Assembly (NCBI GenBank): GCA_945910005.1
Contig: OX246740.1
Location: 46,828,526 to 46,892,525, forward strand
Length of the DNA: 64,000 nt
DNA from: Isoperla grammatica
Taxonomy: Eukaryota > Arthropoda > Insecta > Plecoptera > Perlodidae
Direction: 5' to 3'
Below the pieces are notes generated by a model that worked only from the letters and a program-made list of their open reading frames with translations, did not search any database and had not been told where the DNA came from. A program made the position numbers and the translations under genes. This document shows positions 11,699 through 24,900 of the stretch, one piece after another (position 1 is the first letter of the stretch; the number at the start of each line of letters is the position of its first letter).

Positions 11699-14600
11699 TA
11701 AAATAATAGAGAACGAAAGACATGCAGGATAGTTGTTGATTTATTCGTTTTCGTTCTACAGGTATGCGATTTGATTTGAGATAAAATATAGTTTTTTTTA
11801 TCTATAACATCTTTTTTCTCGTTTTTTGTGTTCATCCATCACAAACCATTATCTTGGATTATTTGTTGCAAAGTTTTCGCTCTTTGTCTGTCTCTGTTAT
11901 TTATTTTCATCGTCAAGTTGCCTTTTGCTTTTTGTGGTTCTCTTATCTTAAATTTTCCCTCAGTTAGTTTTGTTGAAAAATGTATCGTTCCAATTTTTTT
12001 ACAACTGTTTGTTCATCTACGTCTATAAAACATCTTGTTTTTAAATTTATTTACATGTATTAAACAATGCGGATATAAGACTTGCATGGTTGGTGTATAT
12101 AAGTGTATATAAAATATTTTTGAGCATAGTAAGTATATAAAATATAATTTAAACGTCGATTTGAGGTAAGATTTGAAGGGTAATAGCAGACAAACAACGA
12201 AAACAGAGATTTTATTGATGCATTCATAATTGATTTATTTCAAATACACTTTTCTAAATACCTATTATTTTAATACATATGAGTTTTAATTAAATTAATT
12301 AGGTAATCTTTACATTAACTCCCTATCCCCGAGTTTTTCCCCCGCGTGCATGCGTGCGTGGTATGTTTCAGTGCGTGACTGGGTTACGTTTGAGGTTTTA
12401 TGCCTGTTTGTAATTACTTAATGTGGAATATTCGCCATCAATTATTTTAATTAGTTTGGTATGGTTGTCAATAAAGGTCACGTTATCCTATTTAATGACT
12501 TAACGTCCATAAGAAAACATTCAGAAATGATATTTGTCTAATTGTATTTATTTGAAAATATATAAGTTTAAAACAAAACAATATACCAACAGCAAGAAAT
12601 GCAATAAAGCCCCTTCTGCACGTTTGTGGATCTGTAGGTTATCATTACAAGACATACTAGTTCAACCCCTACGAATTTGTATGTATTGAATATATCATAG
12701 ACGACACGAGTAGCTGGGTAACCTACAGCCTTCGATATCCATGTTGTACAATCGTGAATTTTGACGCTATTTTTCAAACAAAAAATGCAATACCGTGCAA
12801 ATGAAATCTTATTGTTGAGTTTTTTGAAAAATTCACTCGAGTACAACAATATAAAAAACAAATACAAGCCACAAGTTATCAACAAAACGACAAATAGCTT
12901 ATACCATAAAAACTACCCTTCATTTCATATTTAGTCACTTTATACGCTTGTTCCCTATACACTGTATAATTAATGTATCTTCTGTTGTAAACATGTAGAA
13001 ACTGTAAGCTTTACCATGCGATGGCTTGGTATTAAATATTTGTTATTTCAGGGTAAATAATAAAGTTGCTGCAGCGGGTTTGTTGTGTTTGTTTTAATTC
13101 CGTTCCGTTGGCTGTGGTTGGGCGAGTTTTCTCTCAAGGGAAAACCCACGCAAAGAACTCGAAAACATATAGTGCAAAGAACTTCACACTACAGAAAGGA
13201 CTGTAGCCAATCCCTAGGGTGTTTACCACACAAGCCTGTGTTGGTTTTTCAGTTCGTTACAAACGTGGAACATTATTCTCTGTTTTTACTTTGTACTAAG
13301 GTAACCATGCATATAACGATGGATGTAATTCAGTGGTAGGACGCGATACTTTAATTCGGGAGGTCAATTAATTAATTAATTACTTGCGAGCTTCTTTCCC
13401 TGTTACAAATAATATTTGTATATGTTTTGTGCCCTTACAAAAATAATATTAGATTCGTCTATTGTTCTTTTCTGTTCATCTATCGAATCAGATCCATCCT
13501 CCTTGGATCCATCACACATCACCCGGGTAATCATAATGGGTAATCCAGTTGGGGGTTTGACGGGTTGGGGTTGGGTGTTTGGGGGAGGGGGGGGAGGGGG
13601 GTGTTGGACGGCAAACTCGATGTAATTTGAATTCATCAAAGTCCATTAAATTTCCGCTAGAGGCATTCAGGAGTTTAAAGAGCTAGAAAGCCTATATATA
13701 TACCTCTGGACACTCTACAAAGAGCCCCCTCTAATGTATCCTGTAAACTGGACAATTAACTGCTACTAATTATTTAGCCAGCCGTTAACTACCAGTGTAG
13801 AAGTTTTGCAAAGCAATTAATTAAGTTTGAATTAACTTTGGGGTACTATACCTACAATTAATTCCCTAATTAGAATCCTGCACGTGTATTTGTACTAGTT
13901 TTGAATTCGGGAATTCAATTTGTGTTGTGTTGTGTGTGTAATTTACAATTTATTGTCACCAAAACTCATTAAATCAATTAATACTTATACTAAAAGCTGA
14001 CTAAGCAATTATATACACTTTCATAAAATTGCATAGCGGTCTTCGCAGAAACCATAGATTCGTGGATATTTGTTTGACCTGCAGGTGAAGCAAAATGGCT
14101 GATATCAGTCTGTATATTGACGTGCCGCATTAACATTGTGCGCACTGTCTTCATTCTGTTTGCATCTCGAATAAACCCCACGCAAACCACCGCGAAACCA
14201 AAGAACTCGAGACTCGAAGACTCTCCAACTCTTTTAGATCTCACGCGAGATGACACAAAGCCACGTGATTGGCTGTTATAAGTTGCACGATGGCTGGCTG
14301 GCTGCGAGTTTTACTGTGATAGATTTGTTTTTCTTGTTTTCACGCCACATCGTGACGCTAATCTTGTAGGTATACCATCCTGCTTGCATGTCATGTTTCT
14401 TGCGACGGTAGCTCCAGTTACTAACGGTGCAATCTTGAACTAATATTTTAACTGTGTTATATCTATACTTGTGTACGTAATTCATTTGCGTATGTGCTTG
14501 TTCCTTCTAGTTGCACGGATTCAAATTTAAATGCAAATCAGAAGTACTGAATTAACTTCTAAAATTGAAGTAAAAGTAAAGAGAGGTACCTTACCCGCGA

Positions 14601-14961
14601 AATTAGTAATTATAGTAACACACCATCATTGATTATTTTTTTGACACGGGTGGATTCCTGAAAAGATTTAACTTAGCTTATCTTTAATGTCCATGAACCC
14701 TGCCACATTATTCAGCTAGGTCTTACTATTAAGATCTTTGTACATAGTAGTGACATTGATTGAAGGCGCGAAGTTGTATATGACTCTCAATAAACACGCT
14801 CGGTGCGCCACATGGCATGTGTGTGCTCGGTTATTTAGCCTTACGTCACGTACATACGGACTGCTTTATGATTAGATAGGGCTCGTGTGGTGACGGCAAA
14901 TGTATACGGACAAACATAGAACAGGTGATTTGGTAGTTATGATTATTTTCGTACCGGTAAA
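11699..14961. other. Intergenic with a G-rich tract
   Basis: No supported gene. A G-rich run at 13545-13612 has several closely spaced G-tracts on the plus strand and could form a quadruplex. A short stretch at 13328-13367 (cagtggtaggacgcga, then ttcgggaggtc) looks like a family A SINE head fragment. The rest is AT-rich. Confidence 0.45.
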
Positions 14962-15120
14962 TGTGGCTTAGTGGTAATTTACACGAGATTGTAATCTGCG
15001 TGGTCGGTTGTAGGATCGATCGAATTTTATCCTTTTTTCATCGGGCGTAAGATGAAAGCTGGGATTAATCTGTATTGGATATCCCTTTGGGCATTCCTTC
15101 CACAATATCCCAATGATGCG
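14962..15120 (+). mobile_element. SINE family A, old degenerate copy
   Basis: A tRNA-like head remnant (gtggcttagtggtaa, then gtaggatcgatcg) is followed by 'gctgggatt' and 'gggcattccttcc', in the order found in the copy at 46843. Divergence is high, so boundaries are approximate. Confidence 0.5.
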
Positions 15121-18100
15121 TAGTTAGCCTGAAAAGGACATATCAGCTATAGCTGGTATACACCCCACAGCAGAAATTTCAACACAAAATAGGCTATTAT
15201 AATGGCTTTGGTCCTGGACTTTTTATCTTATTTTGAAACTTTAAAGGATTAAATTCTACTACTGAAGACATTACGCACACATTTTGTTTTAAATACATAT
15301 TGGGCTAGCTTGAAATATGTTACTTATGTTTGATGGCTTATGCTTTCATAATATATATTAAGTGGGTTTCGCCTAGCCTTAAGTTTGTGGGTATTTAACA
15401 ATCATATGAGCGCAAAAAGTTAAAATGCAATGTTATAAGGACTGCGCGGATGCTATCTCTGGAAATAAAGAATGATACAACATGCAATTTCCTAAAACGA
15501 AAACATTTTCCAGAGTACTTTGAGAATGTGACGATGTTGTCGTTAACTTGCATTGCATGCATTCTCACCACAGCTTGGTCGTTACACAGCACATGAAACA
15601 CGTGACCTGACCCCATTACTGTGTAATGTAATCGTAATAGTCACCCTATGACCTTCAAATCTCGCTGGGAATCCCCTTGAATGATCTATAACTTCTCATC
15701 ATAAATATTGATAAGACCGTCTGTTTGTTTGCGTGCAGACAGGTGGGACCAGTTTCAAAGTTAATGAGAATTGTGGCTGAAGACAAATATTAGTGTCTGA
15801 CTAGCTATCTGGGTAGTTTAAATTACAAAACTGATTTACAATCTAGGATATCCTGGAGATGATTACCTATGCATACAAGGTGGATAACTTCACAATATAT
15901 CTTCTTCTTCCGTGTTCTTTTATTGAAATAAAACTCTTTTTCTAACGAGCTGATACTAAATCATTCACGATATTCTATAGTACTTTATCGTCAGTCGTTA
16001 TCACTTTTACAAACTTGTCCGGTCCAGGGTTGGCTGCAGGGGTAGGTGCAGGGTGGCTGGCAGGGGTGGGGCTCGTGGTGACTGGTGCCCGTAAAGAGGG
16101 CTCTCGTGCATATCTTTTATCATCTCATTGATAATTCATCATTGTCTCTATCAATTAGTAACATTTTCGTCTGTCTCTCTTCTTATTTTCATTCAAACCA
16201 GCCCTTTTTGCTACTTGAATGCCCACCAACCCCGAACCCTTTAACGTGGCTCCCCTTATGACGTCTCGGATACTTATTATGGATCTGACTCGGCTGACAT
16301 AATACCCTATGCTTAGTTCATTATAAAACAACAACTACAATACCGCCTGATTGCCCTTGTTGCATTGAATGGTGTCGACACTCCGTAACATAATACTGGA
16401 TGACAAATCGTATGTGGATAGAAGTATGGAGTATGTTTCAAGAAAGCTCCGTCTAAACGAGAAGTGCATGCGAATCATATGATTGCAAAACAAGTATGAG
16501 CCATATAACAAGAGGTATTGGATTTGATTCTTGCACAATACATGTATTATCATCCTGAGCATAATGTATCAAACAATCATTACTAGAAAAAATGTGTAGG
16601 CGAAATGTCAAAGCTGTACGATAAAAGAGACGTAAACATCATGGCACGTATACACAATGCTTTATACAACGATATCGTATAAGTACTTTTATATTAAGTT
16701 TCATAAAAAGTGTTTGAATATACTTACATTCAACCAGAAGTGATGTGACGAGAAGCCATGCACAGAAGACGGATAATGAAAGACGGATAAAGAAGGATTT
16801 CATACAAACAACCGCCATAGAATTGTTGATGGGATTTCAAAAGAAATCTTTCTTTACAGCGTATGCATATTATATGCTCTTATATAACATGAATGCTGTT
16901 AGCATTTCTCTATGCAAAGAGCAATATTTAAAGTAAAATTTCACATACATACAATCTGCACTTATTCATGAGCAGTTCTTTGTGTTGGTACTATAGCACG
17001 CTATTTCGCAGTTAATCTATCACCAAAATAACTCCTATCTACCGTCACTCGTCAGCGCTGGCTTTACTGTACAGAAAATATCTAAATAATAATATATTAT
17101 GATGTGGTTACCCTAAAAATAAAATAAATTAACGAGAACACGTTTTTAATTCACGTGTGTTTGGGGTCGCGTTGTACTTGGTCGTATTGTATTATTTAAT
17201 AACGCATAGAACTAATTGTTCGCATGGAGTAATGAAGTAAGTTGCAGAAGTTGTTTCAGTAGCACTTACATTGATGAACCTCTAAACCGTATAGATAATT
17301 GATGCAATTAGTTACCTAATAGCATATAATTGCTTCGCATTAATGCTTGCATTTAAGTACCATCTAACTCTAGGTGAACATAAAGGCATCATAAAGCGTC
17401 CTCTTCATTCGTCTTTGTATAGCTAGACCAATAGGTTGTATACTATAAGGTATTTGGCTAGACCATCTTACGATTATCATACCATATTATCTAGGAATAC
17501 CACTTTGATCCTTACTTAGAATTATACATCATACAAACGAACATTCTAACAGCTCTGATCATTAATTTTAACACACTTTCAAAGTTAATTCAATATGTGG
17601 TATACGATGAACTATTATGCATAAAATAACGTAGAATTGATGGATTTCCACTGTGGTTGAGTTCGTCTGTGACCATATATCTAATCCTTTATAAAAATCT
17701 AAGGATTAGTTGAAAACTTCTTTCGTGGAAATACATTTCACTCTTTAAGAGAATGAATTCCTAAAGTAAACTTTAAAATCTTTTCCAAATTACGGTACTG
17801 ATTTGTAGCTGTATCTCTACATTTCAAGTGTTTTTATTTACTGATTTATTGTAACGTGCTTTCATTGCGTGTATACCATGTGGACGTGTTTATTTCATAC
17901 ATTATATTAAATGATTTAAAAAAAAAGAAAAAGTCTTTTAATAGCTCCGCGATTGGTCACAGTCCGATCGAGCCATATCGTCTAGAGTTAAGAATCCCGT
18001 ACAAGGTATCGATTTGTATAATCATCCTTCAACTTCGTCGATTATCCACTAACAGTTTCGAATAACTATATGTATTAATAAAATCGCAAAATAACATAAA

Positions 18101-19267
18101 CAAAATATGTCTCCTGATTACCTTATCTACCACATCCGTGCTTGCTAACAGCCGTGACGGCAGCGTCTGTTGATAAGAACACACCATCGCTGCAGAGGAT
18201 ATAAATAACTTTTGGTGCTTTAAATTGTTTCAAGAGTGGAAAAAGTAGTGAAGTATCCCAAGGGTGTTCTCGTACGTTTTCTTATGAATATTGTCTAGTC
18301 TTGGTAACAATTTCTTTTACGGTTATATCAGAAACTTTTGAAATGCTTCTGTGAAAAACATTCAGCAAGTTTTTATAGGAGTTTTGGGAACTTAAAACTG
18401 TTTAAAGAGAAATTCTTTACCTGGTGGTATGGTTATTGTAATATACCTACACTTTTCGTCCTTGAAAATATTTTTAAGTGGTAATCCAATAATTTTCCAT
18501 TGTTTTTATTATCCACATGAAATATGTAATAACACATTTAAGTAATATTCTCTCTATTTTGAAGACCGTTGCGAGCTAGCATTATTATGCCAAGTAAAAT
18601 AAAAAATGTTGATGTCCTTCCACGTTGAAACTTGCCGGTAACGGTAATCGCAATAACAGTATAACTGTCAGCAATCTTATTGGTTGATGACAACCTAATC
18701 TCACAATGTAAGTGGCATCTTAACAGTAACGTAGAAGTTTGCAAACTTCATAGTTTGCCCTCATCGTCCATTGCACATTTTCTTGTTGTCTACTGTTGGT
18801 TGTTTGTTTACGTTTTTGTCGAAACGTTTTAAAATTGAATGTGTTTTTCTTCCCATATAACAACATGCTTGAATGTAAAGTTTAAGGTTTGTATGCCAGC
18901 TCTGATTGGTTGAGGCAGAAAATTAAAACTCTGTGAATGTAGATTATTAAGAATTTAGAACTGGTGACAGGTTGGCGGTTCACATAAAACCTAAGAATTT
19001 AAGAGCTTCAACGAAGATGAAAAACTTGATTGAGCTATTTGGTAAATGCGCATGGCCTTTTATTGTCTTTGGTCGTTTAGGCATTAATTTGATTTAAGTT
19101 TTTCACTTTGAATTCCAAGTATGCTAGGCCTACTTATTGCAAGGTGCTTAACAGTGCAAATCACAAGTATCGCCACAAATATTAAATTGTCGTGGGCGTG
19201 TGCACGTTTGTACATGTGTCGGATAATTTTCCCTTAAGGCGGTATGCACACACAACTGTCAGACTTA
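15121..19267. other. Long AT-rich stretch, no gene
   Basis: No reading frame or splice pair stands out. A short G-rich subrepeat (tgcagggg/tgcagggtgg) occurs near 16030-16075. Otherwise I see nothing. Confidence 0.5.
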
Positions 19268-19419
19268 GGCTGTGTCTCAAATCGATGTTTTTCGCTAGTC
19301 GACTAGCGTAGCTGACTAACCTAACAATTAGTAACAATTCATTATAACAATTGGTAATTGTTGTGTTAGGTGGCGAAGTAGGCGAAGCAGACCAAAAATA
19401 GAGATTTGAGATACGCCCT
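19268..19419. mobile_element. Short MITE with subterminal 'tctcaaatc' inverted repeats
   Basis: The left end 'ggctgtgtctcaaatc' is complementary to the right end 'gatttgagatacgccc'. Inside, 'cgctagtcgactagcg' and 'acaattggtaattgt' form further hairpins. It is about 152 bp with no coding. The superfamily is not determined because no clear target duplication was found. Confidence 0.65.
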
Positions 19420-19559
19420 AATTACAGGATGTGTTGCTATGGACTTGTTTTATTACATGCTATTTTCCATAAGAACAAACTCCATAGCAACCATAAACGA
19501 CTCTACATTCCACCCTAAATAATCCAGATTCTAGACCAAACTTTAATTGGTTCGTTCCA

Positions 19560-19810
19560 TAAATTGTCAACGTGGCCGCGCCTCTACTCCTCAAGTACGG
19601 CACGTGAACAGCGTCGCGACGACACCAACAGCAGACGCATGACGCGTGTGTACGTCGACGCACGACGCACGACGCACGACGCATGCGCGGACACGACGCC
19701 GAAACGACGCCATGCGTCTCGCTCCTAACCTTGGTTCAGTAGCGCCAGTAAGGCGGCGGGAATAGGTCGGCACACGCGCGACACTAGCGCTCCACACTAA
19801 CATGACGACG
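19560..19810 (+). promoter_or_regulatory. CpG-rich block, candidate promoter or 5' UTR
   Basis: This is a sharp CpG-dense patch in AT-rich DNA. It includes about four copies of an 8-bp unit, 'acgacgca', around 19655-19683. The candidate first coding exon at 20201 lies 390 bp downstream on the plus strand, so I infer a CpG promoter. No TATA box or initiator is evident. Confidence 0.35.
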
Positions 19811-20200
19811 AGACGAAGAAGTTACATGTTTTGAAATTTCGTTCGAATTTGTATTTTAGATTATGCGTAGATTATCGCTTATATTTCTCGTAGAAACTTT
19901 ATAAAGTGATTCAATTTTAGTAAAGAGTAAGCTACAATTTATTTCAAATATAAACAATAACTTAATAACAATCCTACGCAATTAAATTAAAATTAATGTT
20001 ATTTGTCGTGTTTATTCATTGTGCATTTTAAATCATTAAATTGGTGTATTCGTTTCAGTAAGTGAGAGTTGTAGACAGAGGTAAACATTGAAGGATTCCT
20101 CGTGGCTAGACGTGTAATAGTATTTGATTGCGTGCCAGCCTGTTGATTGAACACAGACAATTGATCGGCTTTATTAGAACTTTGATCGTCGTCGTTTCAG

Positions 20201-20274
20201 GACAACCAACTGCCACGTGATGGGGGCTAACCAATCAGGACGGACTGTTGATAGGAGCCTCTCGGACGAAGAAG
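20201..20274 (+). CDS. Candidate first coding exon, N-myristoylation-type start
   Basis: The exon is bounded by a good acceptor, 'gtcgtcgtttcag', and a strong donor, 'gaag|gtaagc' (donor at 20275). ATG at 20220 has a purine at -3 and G at +4. It opens an 18-codon reading, MGANQSGRTVDRSLSDEE, that leaves in phase 1. Gly2 and Ser6 fit the N-myristoyltransferase consensus, so the product may be membrane-anchored. The upstream CpG block fits a promoter plus 5' UTR exon. I do not recognise the family. The rest of the gene is not identified; the candidate terminal exon at 29543 is on the same strand, but no evidence links them. Confidence 0.45.
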
Positions 20275-23200
20275 GTAAGCAACAGTTCATTATTATATAC
20301 GAATATTCGTCGGTCATTCTGCGGTGCTCCTTTAAAATGTTTTATGACTAGTAGGCTATGTTTTGTTGTTTTGCACGTCTGTATTCTAAGTTTTCATACA
20401 GTGATGAAGATGTTAACGGTTTGAGTTTTTTAATGCTAAACAACTATATGGCAATGGTTTCGAGGTTCGGTCTAGCCTATAGAAGACGGATTTTGGTAAA
20501 CATCTTAAATTTTCGCTCTATGCATGTGTTTTGGTAAATATTTTTTTAATGGTTTACAGTAAAAACATCACTGGTGAATGGATCATAAGTGAACATTAGA
20601 GAAAAAATGATCCAGTATAGGTTACTGTGTTCAAACGCTACCAAAGGTTATCTATATTTATTTTAGTTTAATGTTGTTTGTACACCCATTGATATATTAA
20701 TTACATATTAACTAAAATGTAGAAACCAAATGTTAGTTTATGTCAGTTATGATGCTAAAACGTTACAGCACATTTTATTTTATACGTAGTTCTGTGTGTT
20801 AAAAAACTTAATTTATGACATATGACATTCAAACACTCAGTCAATGGGTGGGATTTTAAAACCACTGACTCTTTGAAGCAATACCATCAAACGTGTTAGC
20901 GAAAGTTTCAGTTTCAAAAGGAAAGTGTTCAAAGGAGTAAAATGGCTGTGGGATACCAACATAGGTTTCTTTGAGACCTACACATGAACACACGGAATGT
21001 CATATTGTCAGTCGGACTCAAAGCGATAGTGAAATGTCTTAATAGAAGGACCGACCCTTTGATGCTGAGGCCAACGACTCTCTGTTTGTTTGTGATGTAG
21101 AGCTCTCTTTCTCTGCCCTCTTCAATGGATGGTAAAACCAGCTATAGTTCACTGAATAGGAAAATTGATTTTCGGTCGGTCTTGTAATCCAACATCGCAT
21201 GCACGTGTGTGCGTCTGTGAGACCTTTCCTATGTTCTTTCGATGTCTCTCTATATATACATCTCTTATATATGTTCTTTGGCGTTCTTTATACATTACCA
21301 AAGTACATATTATGCTTTGTTCATGTACAGCGATCATTATTATGTGTTATAAATTGACACCACCGACCTTAAAAACACAGTAAAACAACTCGGCCATATT
21401 TCGGGAGTCACTTTCTGGTCTCATCCTCAAGAGATGCTGATGACAGAAAGCTCGCGGTGTGAAGTACAGCAAAGCGTTTTAATCTAGGTGCCGGTATTCT
21501 ATTTTGATAGGTCTATTATTGCCGGGAACGTCAACGAATTGAGTTTGTCACAACGTCAGTGCTGCAAAGATTGAAACACTTTTTGTTGAAACCCCATGAT
21601 GATGTTATGAGTTGATGTCTTGAACAGATGTTTCGATTGAAATTGTATGTTAAAAGCGTTTAAGTTTTAACACAAATCACTGTGAATACTGTTGGATTGG
21701 TAACATTGTATATATACAAACATGACCACAAAACAAAATAGTATGTTCATTACAGTTTCCTTTGTCATGATTTTGGCTTATTCTTTAGTCTACAAAGAAC
21801 TCAACATCAGATCCAGCAAGCTGGTTTGGTTAACAAAAATGTAAGCTTGACCATCACCTATTAATTGATTATCCTACTCAAAATTTTAAATCAAACATAT
21901 TGTGAAGTCCTTTGTACCTGAATTTCAGGGACTACGTTTTGTTTTAATCGTTGTAACTCACGATAATAAGGACATCACAAGGTTAGCTATAATATATGTA
22001 CACTTATTGCTACCCAAATCGAAATTATTATAGTCTGATGTGTAAGCGATACAAAAAGTAAATTGGAAATTTAGGACCGGGCGAGGAGGCTTTTGTCATA
22101 TGAAGAATTAACGCAATATGTCTCGAAGCCTCGTATTCCTCACAATGAAAATAAGTCCTACATTTGCATAAATGGTGCAGGAAAAAAAGAAAATTGTCAA
22201 AATATAATGAAATTTAAGAATATGTACTATTAGTATATAGAATACATTATATAAAATGCAGATATTGAAATATTGAAGGATTATCATTACTATCATTGTT
22301 ATTATTCTAGCGACGAAAATATTCTAAATGTACAGAATATGTATGTACATTAATCGCTTTTCCGAGGCTGATACAAACCTAACATCTTCAACATGTATTT
22401 TGAATTGTGGGATTAATTTCATTAGTTTACAAGGAAAACGAGGCAGGCGTGTTCTTGATGTTTTGTTAAGGGTCTTTAACGTTATATTCATTACTTCAAT
22501 TAAGTGCTAAGTCTGTTTGCAAAGTTTGCAGATTCTTTAAGTGCTCTAAGACTTAGTAGTCTCTTATGCGTGTCTGCTTTAGTAAATGTCGAAGTTTTGC
22601 CTTCAAGTTATATCTACAAATTGATGAAACAGATTTCCGTAAATAGCATGCAGGCGTACGTATAACTACAGCCACATCCTTTGTTCGTGAAGCAAATGCT
22701 TCTCCCCGTGTTGGTGGTCACAAAGAAATGGTTAAACGTGTTTACACTGTCCAACTTTCCCTTATTTATTAATGATATGCGTGGAAACGTTACAGATGGT
22801 AGGTTAAGCCAGACAATTCTAACGTCCAGCTAACAAATGTTCATGGTGAGATAAATATTTGGTTTCCAGCAAATGTTTTATTTGTAAATCCAGATAAAAC
22901 GAAGGTTTTTATTATATTTTAAAAATCAGAATTCAGCCACTTAACGAATATAGTGAAACGTGATGTTTGAACAAAATTAATAAGTACCCTTTTTAGGTAC
23001 GGTATTTAACTTGATTAAAATCCCGAGTGGTCAAAACATCTCTAGCCTTTTCGATAAACTCTCGATCTGTTTTTAAGTAAACAAATTATGTCTGAAATTG
23101 CTTACATAAAAACTTTAAAAACTAGATTTATGGCATATTTCATTAAAAGATTAGGTCTATGATAATTTCTTGGAAAAATCTTCGCTAGGAAACTGTTTTT

Positions 23201-23836
23201 AAATTATTCCTACAACAAGTTCCTGTTTGGTATTGTTCATCTTAACCTTACGATGCTTGTAAAATTCATTTCATAATTAATCTAAAAATGTTGACAGTAC
23301 CATGTTTATACATATTTCATGTATTGTTATTTTAGAACTTATAATTGTATATCATAGTTAAGGTGTACATAATTAAGTAATAATATGTTTATGATGTAAG
23401 TTTGTGAGAAAAAATAATTTCTATACATTTCTAACAAATATTGATTCCTGTTGATCAGTCACGTTTATGACAATCTTGCGTTTAAGAAATTAGTAATATT
23501 GCTACGGTATTTCGTATAAATTTGATGATAAAATTTCCGCGTTTGTGCAAATAATCCATTTCAGCATATTGTTTTTGTGAATTCTTTCTTGCGGGTGTAC
23601 TTCTAGTGAAGCAAGATGGATTTATTTCACAGCTCTGTCTGAAGTAGGAGAGTATCATTAGTTTTCCTTGCAGTCGGTAGAGTGTAAATATCTTCCTCGT
23701 CCCCAGCACAATATGTTCCCGAGTCGTTCTGTTTCTATCAACCCCTATCGTCATACAAATCACATTACCATCACCGTTCCGCTTTTACTGAGTCAAACAA
23801 TATAGTTGACGTCATCAGACCCCCATTATAACCTCC

Positions 23837-23871
<35 letters not shown>

Positions 23872-24309
23872 ATGAGAACACCCTTTTTTACCACTTTGTA
23901 TAAAACGAGACACATTTATAAGATAAGTAGTTTCATTTCAAGCTGATGGTTGGTCCTTAATTGGATTCCATTGTTGTATTTTGCGTTTCTTACTTTTTGA
24001 AAAGTCTGTCGCTTTGTTTTTTATTCAAACGCCGCTTTAACTGTTTTACGCAGTAGACATCACGCCCGAATAATTTGATAACTTGCAGAAAGTGAAAAAC
24101 TTGATACCACCGGATAACACGGCAGCTTGATTGTATATAAAATGTAGTCTTGGATACATCGAACATCTGACATTAAACGTTATGAATTTGATATATTACG
24201 GAATGAGAGTTTAATCTTATAACACTGTGCTACGTTGCGTTTAAATTGCATTAAGAATTTTTCTTTTTCAATTTAAATTAGATCTAACGACAGATTGCAC
24301 GTTATTTCG
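20275..24309. other. AT-rich, possibly intronic to the gene starting near 20.2 kb
   Basis: No further exon with convincing splice sites was found. A GA microsatellite lies at 23836-23870. Nothing else stands out. Confidence 0.4.
23836..23870. repeat. (GA)n microsatellite
   Basis: About 17 dinucleotide units with a few AAG interruptions. Confidence 0.9.
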
Positions 24310-24585
24310 TAATCGTTGCTAACGAAGCACTCAACAAATTCAAAGTTGTTCTGAATCGTGTTGTTGATTCTGGCATTTGTCCGCAGGTGTTCGCACTGTG
24401 CAATCACTGATTTATGTGTTTCCTATTTGAAATATCGATCTTTGATTGGTTATCTCGCTCACTCGTCGATGGTGTTCGGAGCCTGCAGGGTTGGTTTAGT
24501 CGCTTTAAATTAAAGTCCCCCACTGTAATCAGTCTTGTTACTAAGTGGGTAGACTCTAGTCTAAATGTGAATATATTTTATTTGA
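24310..24585 (+). mobile_element. SINE family B, 5'-truncated copy
   Basis: Matches 36345-36600 closely from 'aacgaagcactcaa' through 'ggtgttcgcact', 'atatcgat' and 'gtcgatggtgttcgg' to 'gggtagactc' and a TTTA/ATTT-rich tail. The tRNA-like head is missing. Confidence 0.85.
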
Positions 24586-24807
24586 TTTAATATGGGACGT
24601 AAAGCAAGATATCGTCATAAGAAGCAGTGTATAACATACATGACAGAGTGTGTACTCATGTGTATGAACTTTCCTTGCCATAGAGTGAGTTGTAAGCTGA
24701 TTACAACCCCGTCGAAACATCGTACTACTTGGAGAAAGCTCATATTATACACCTTTCATTTTGTATCGTATGATATATCATATGACCGTGACTTTAATTC
24801 TTGTCTT

Positions 24808-24900
24808 TATTAATATTATTATTATTGTTATTTTATTACATTACATTATTTATTACTATCATTACATTACATTACATTTTACATACTACATTTACATAAT
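24808..24900. repeat. (ATT)n/(ATTAC)n low-complexity repeat
   Basis: Runs of ATT pass into repeated ATTAC units, with several ATTACATTAC blocks. The frames through it are low-complexity artefacts. Confidence 0.85.

Noticed and set aside
13990..14256. Minus-strand frame of 88 codons
   Set aside because: Partly protein-like but with no splice sites, start context or family signal.
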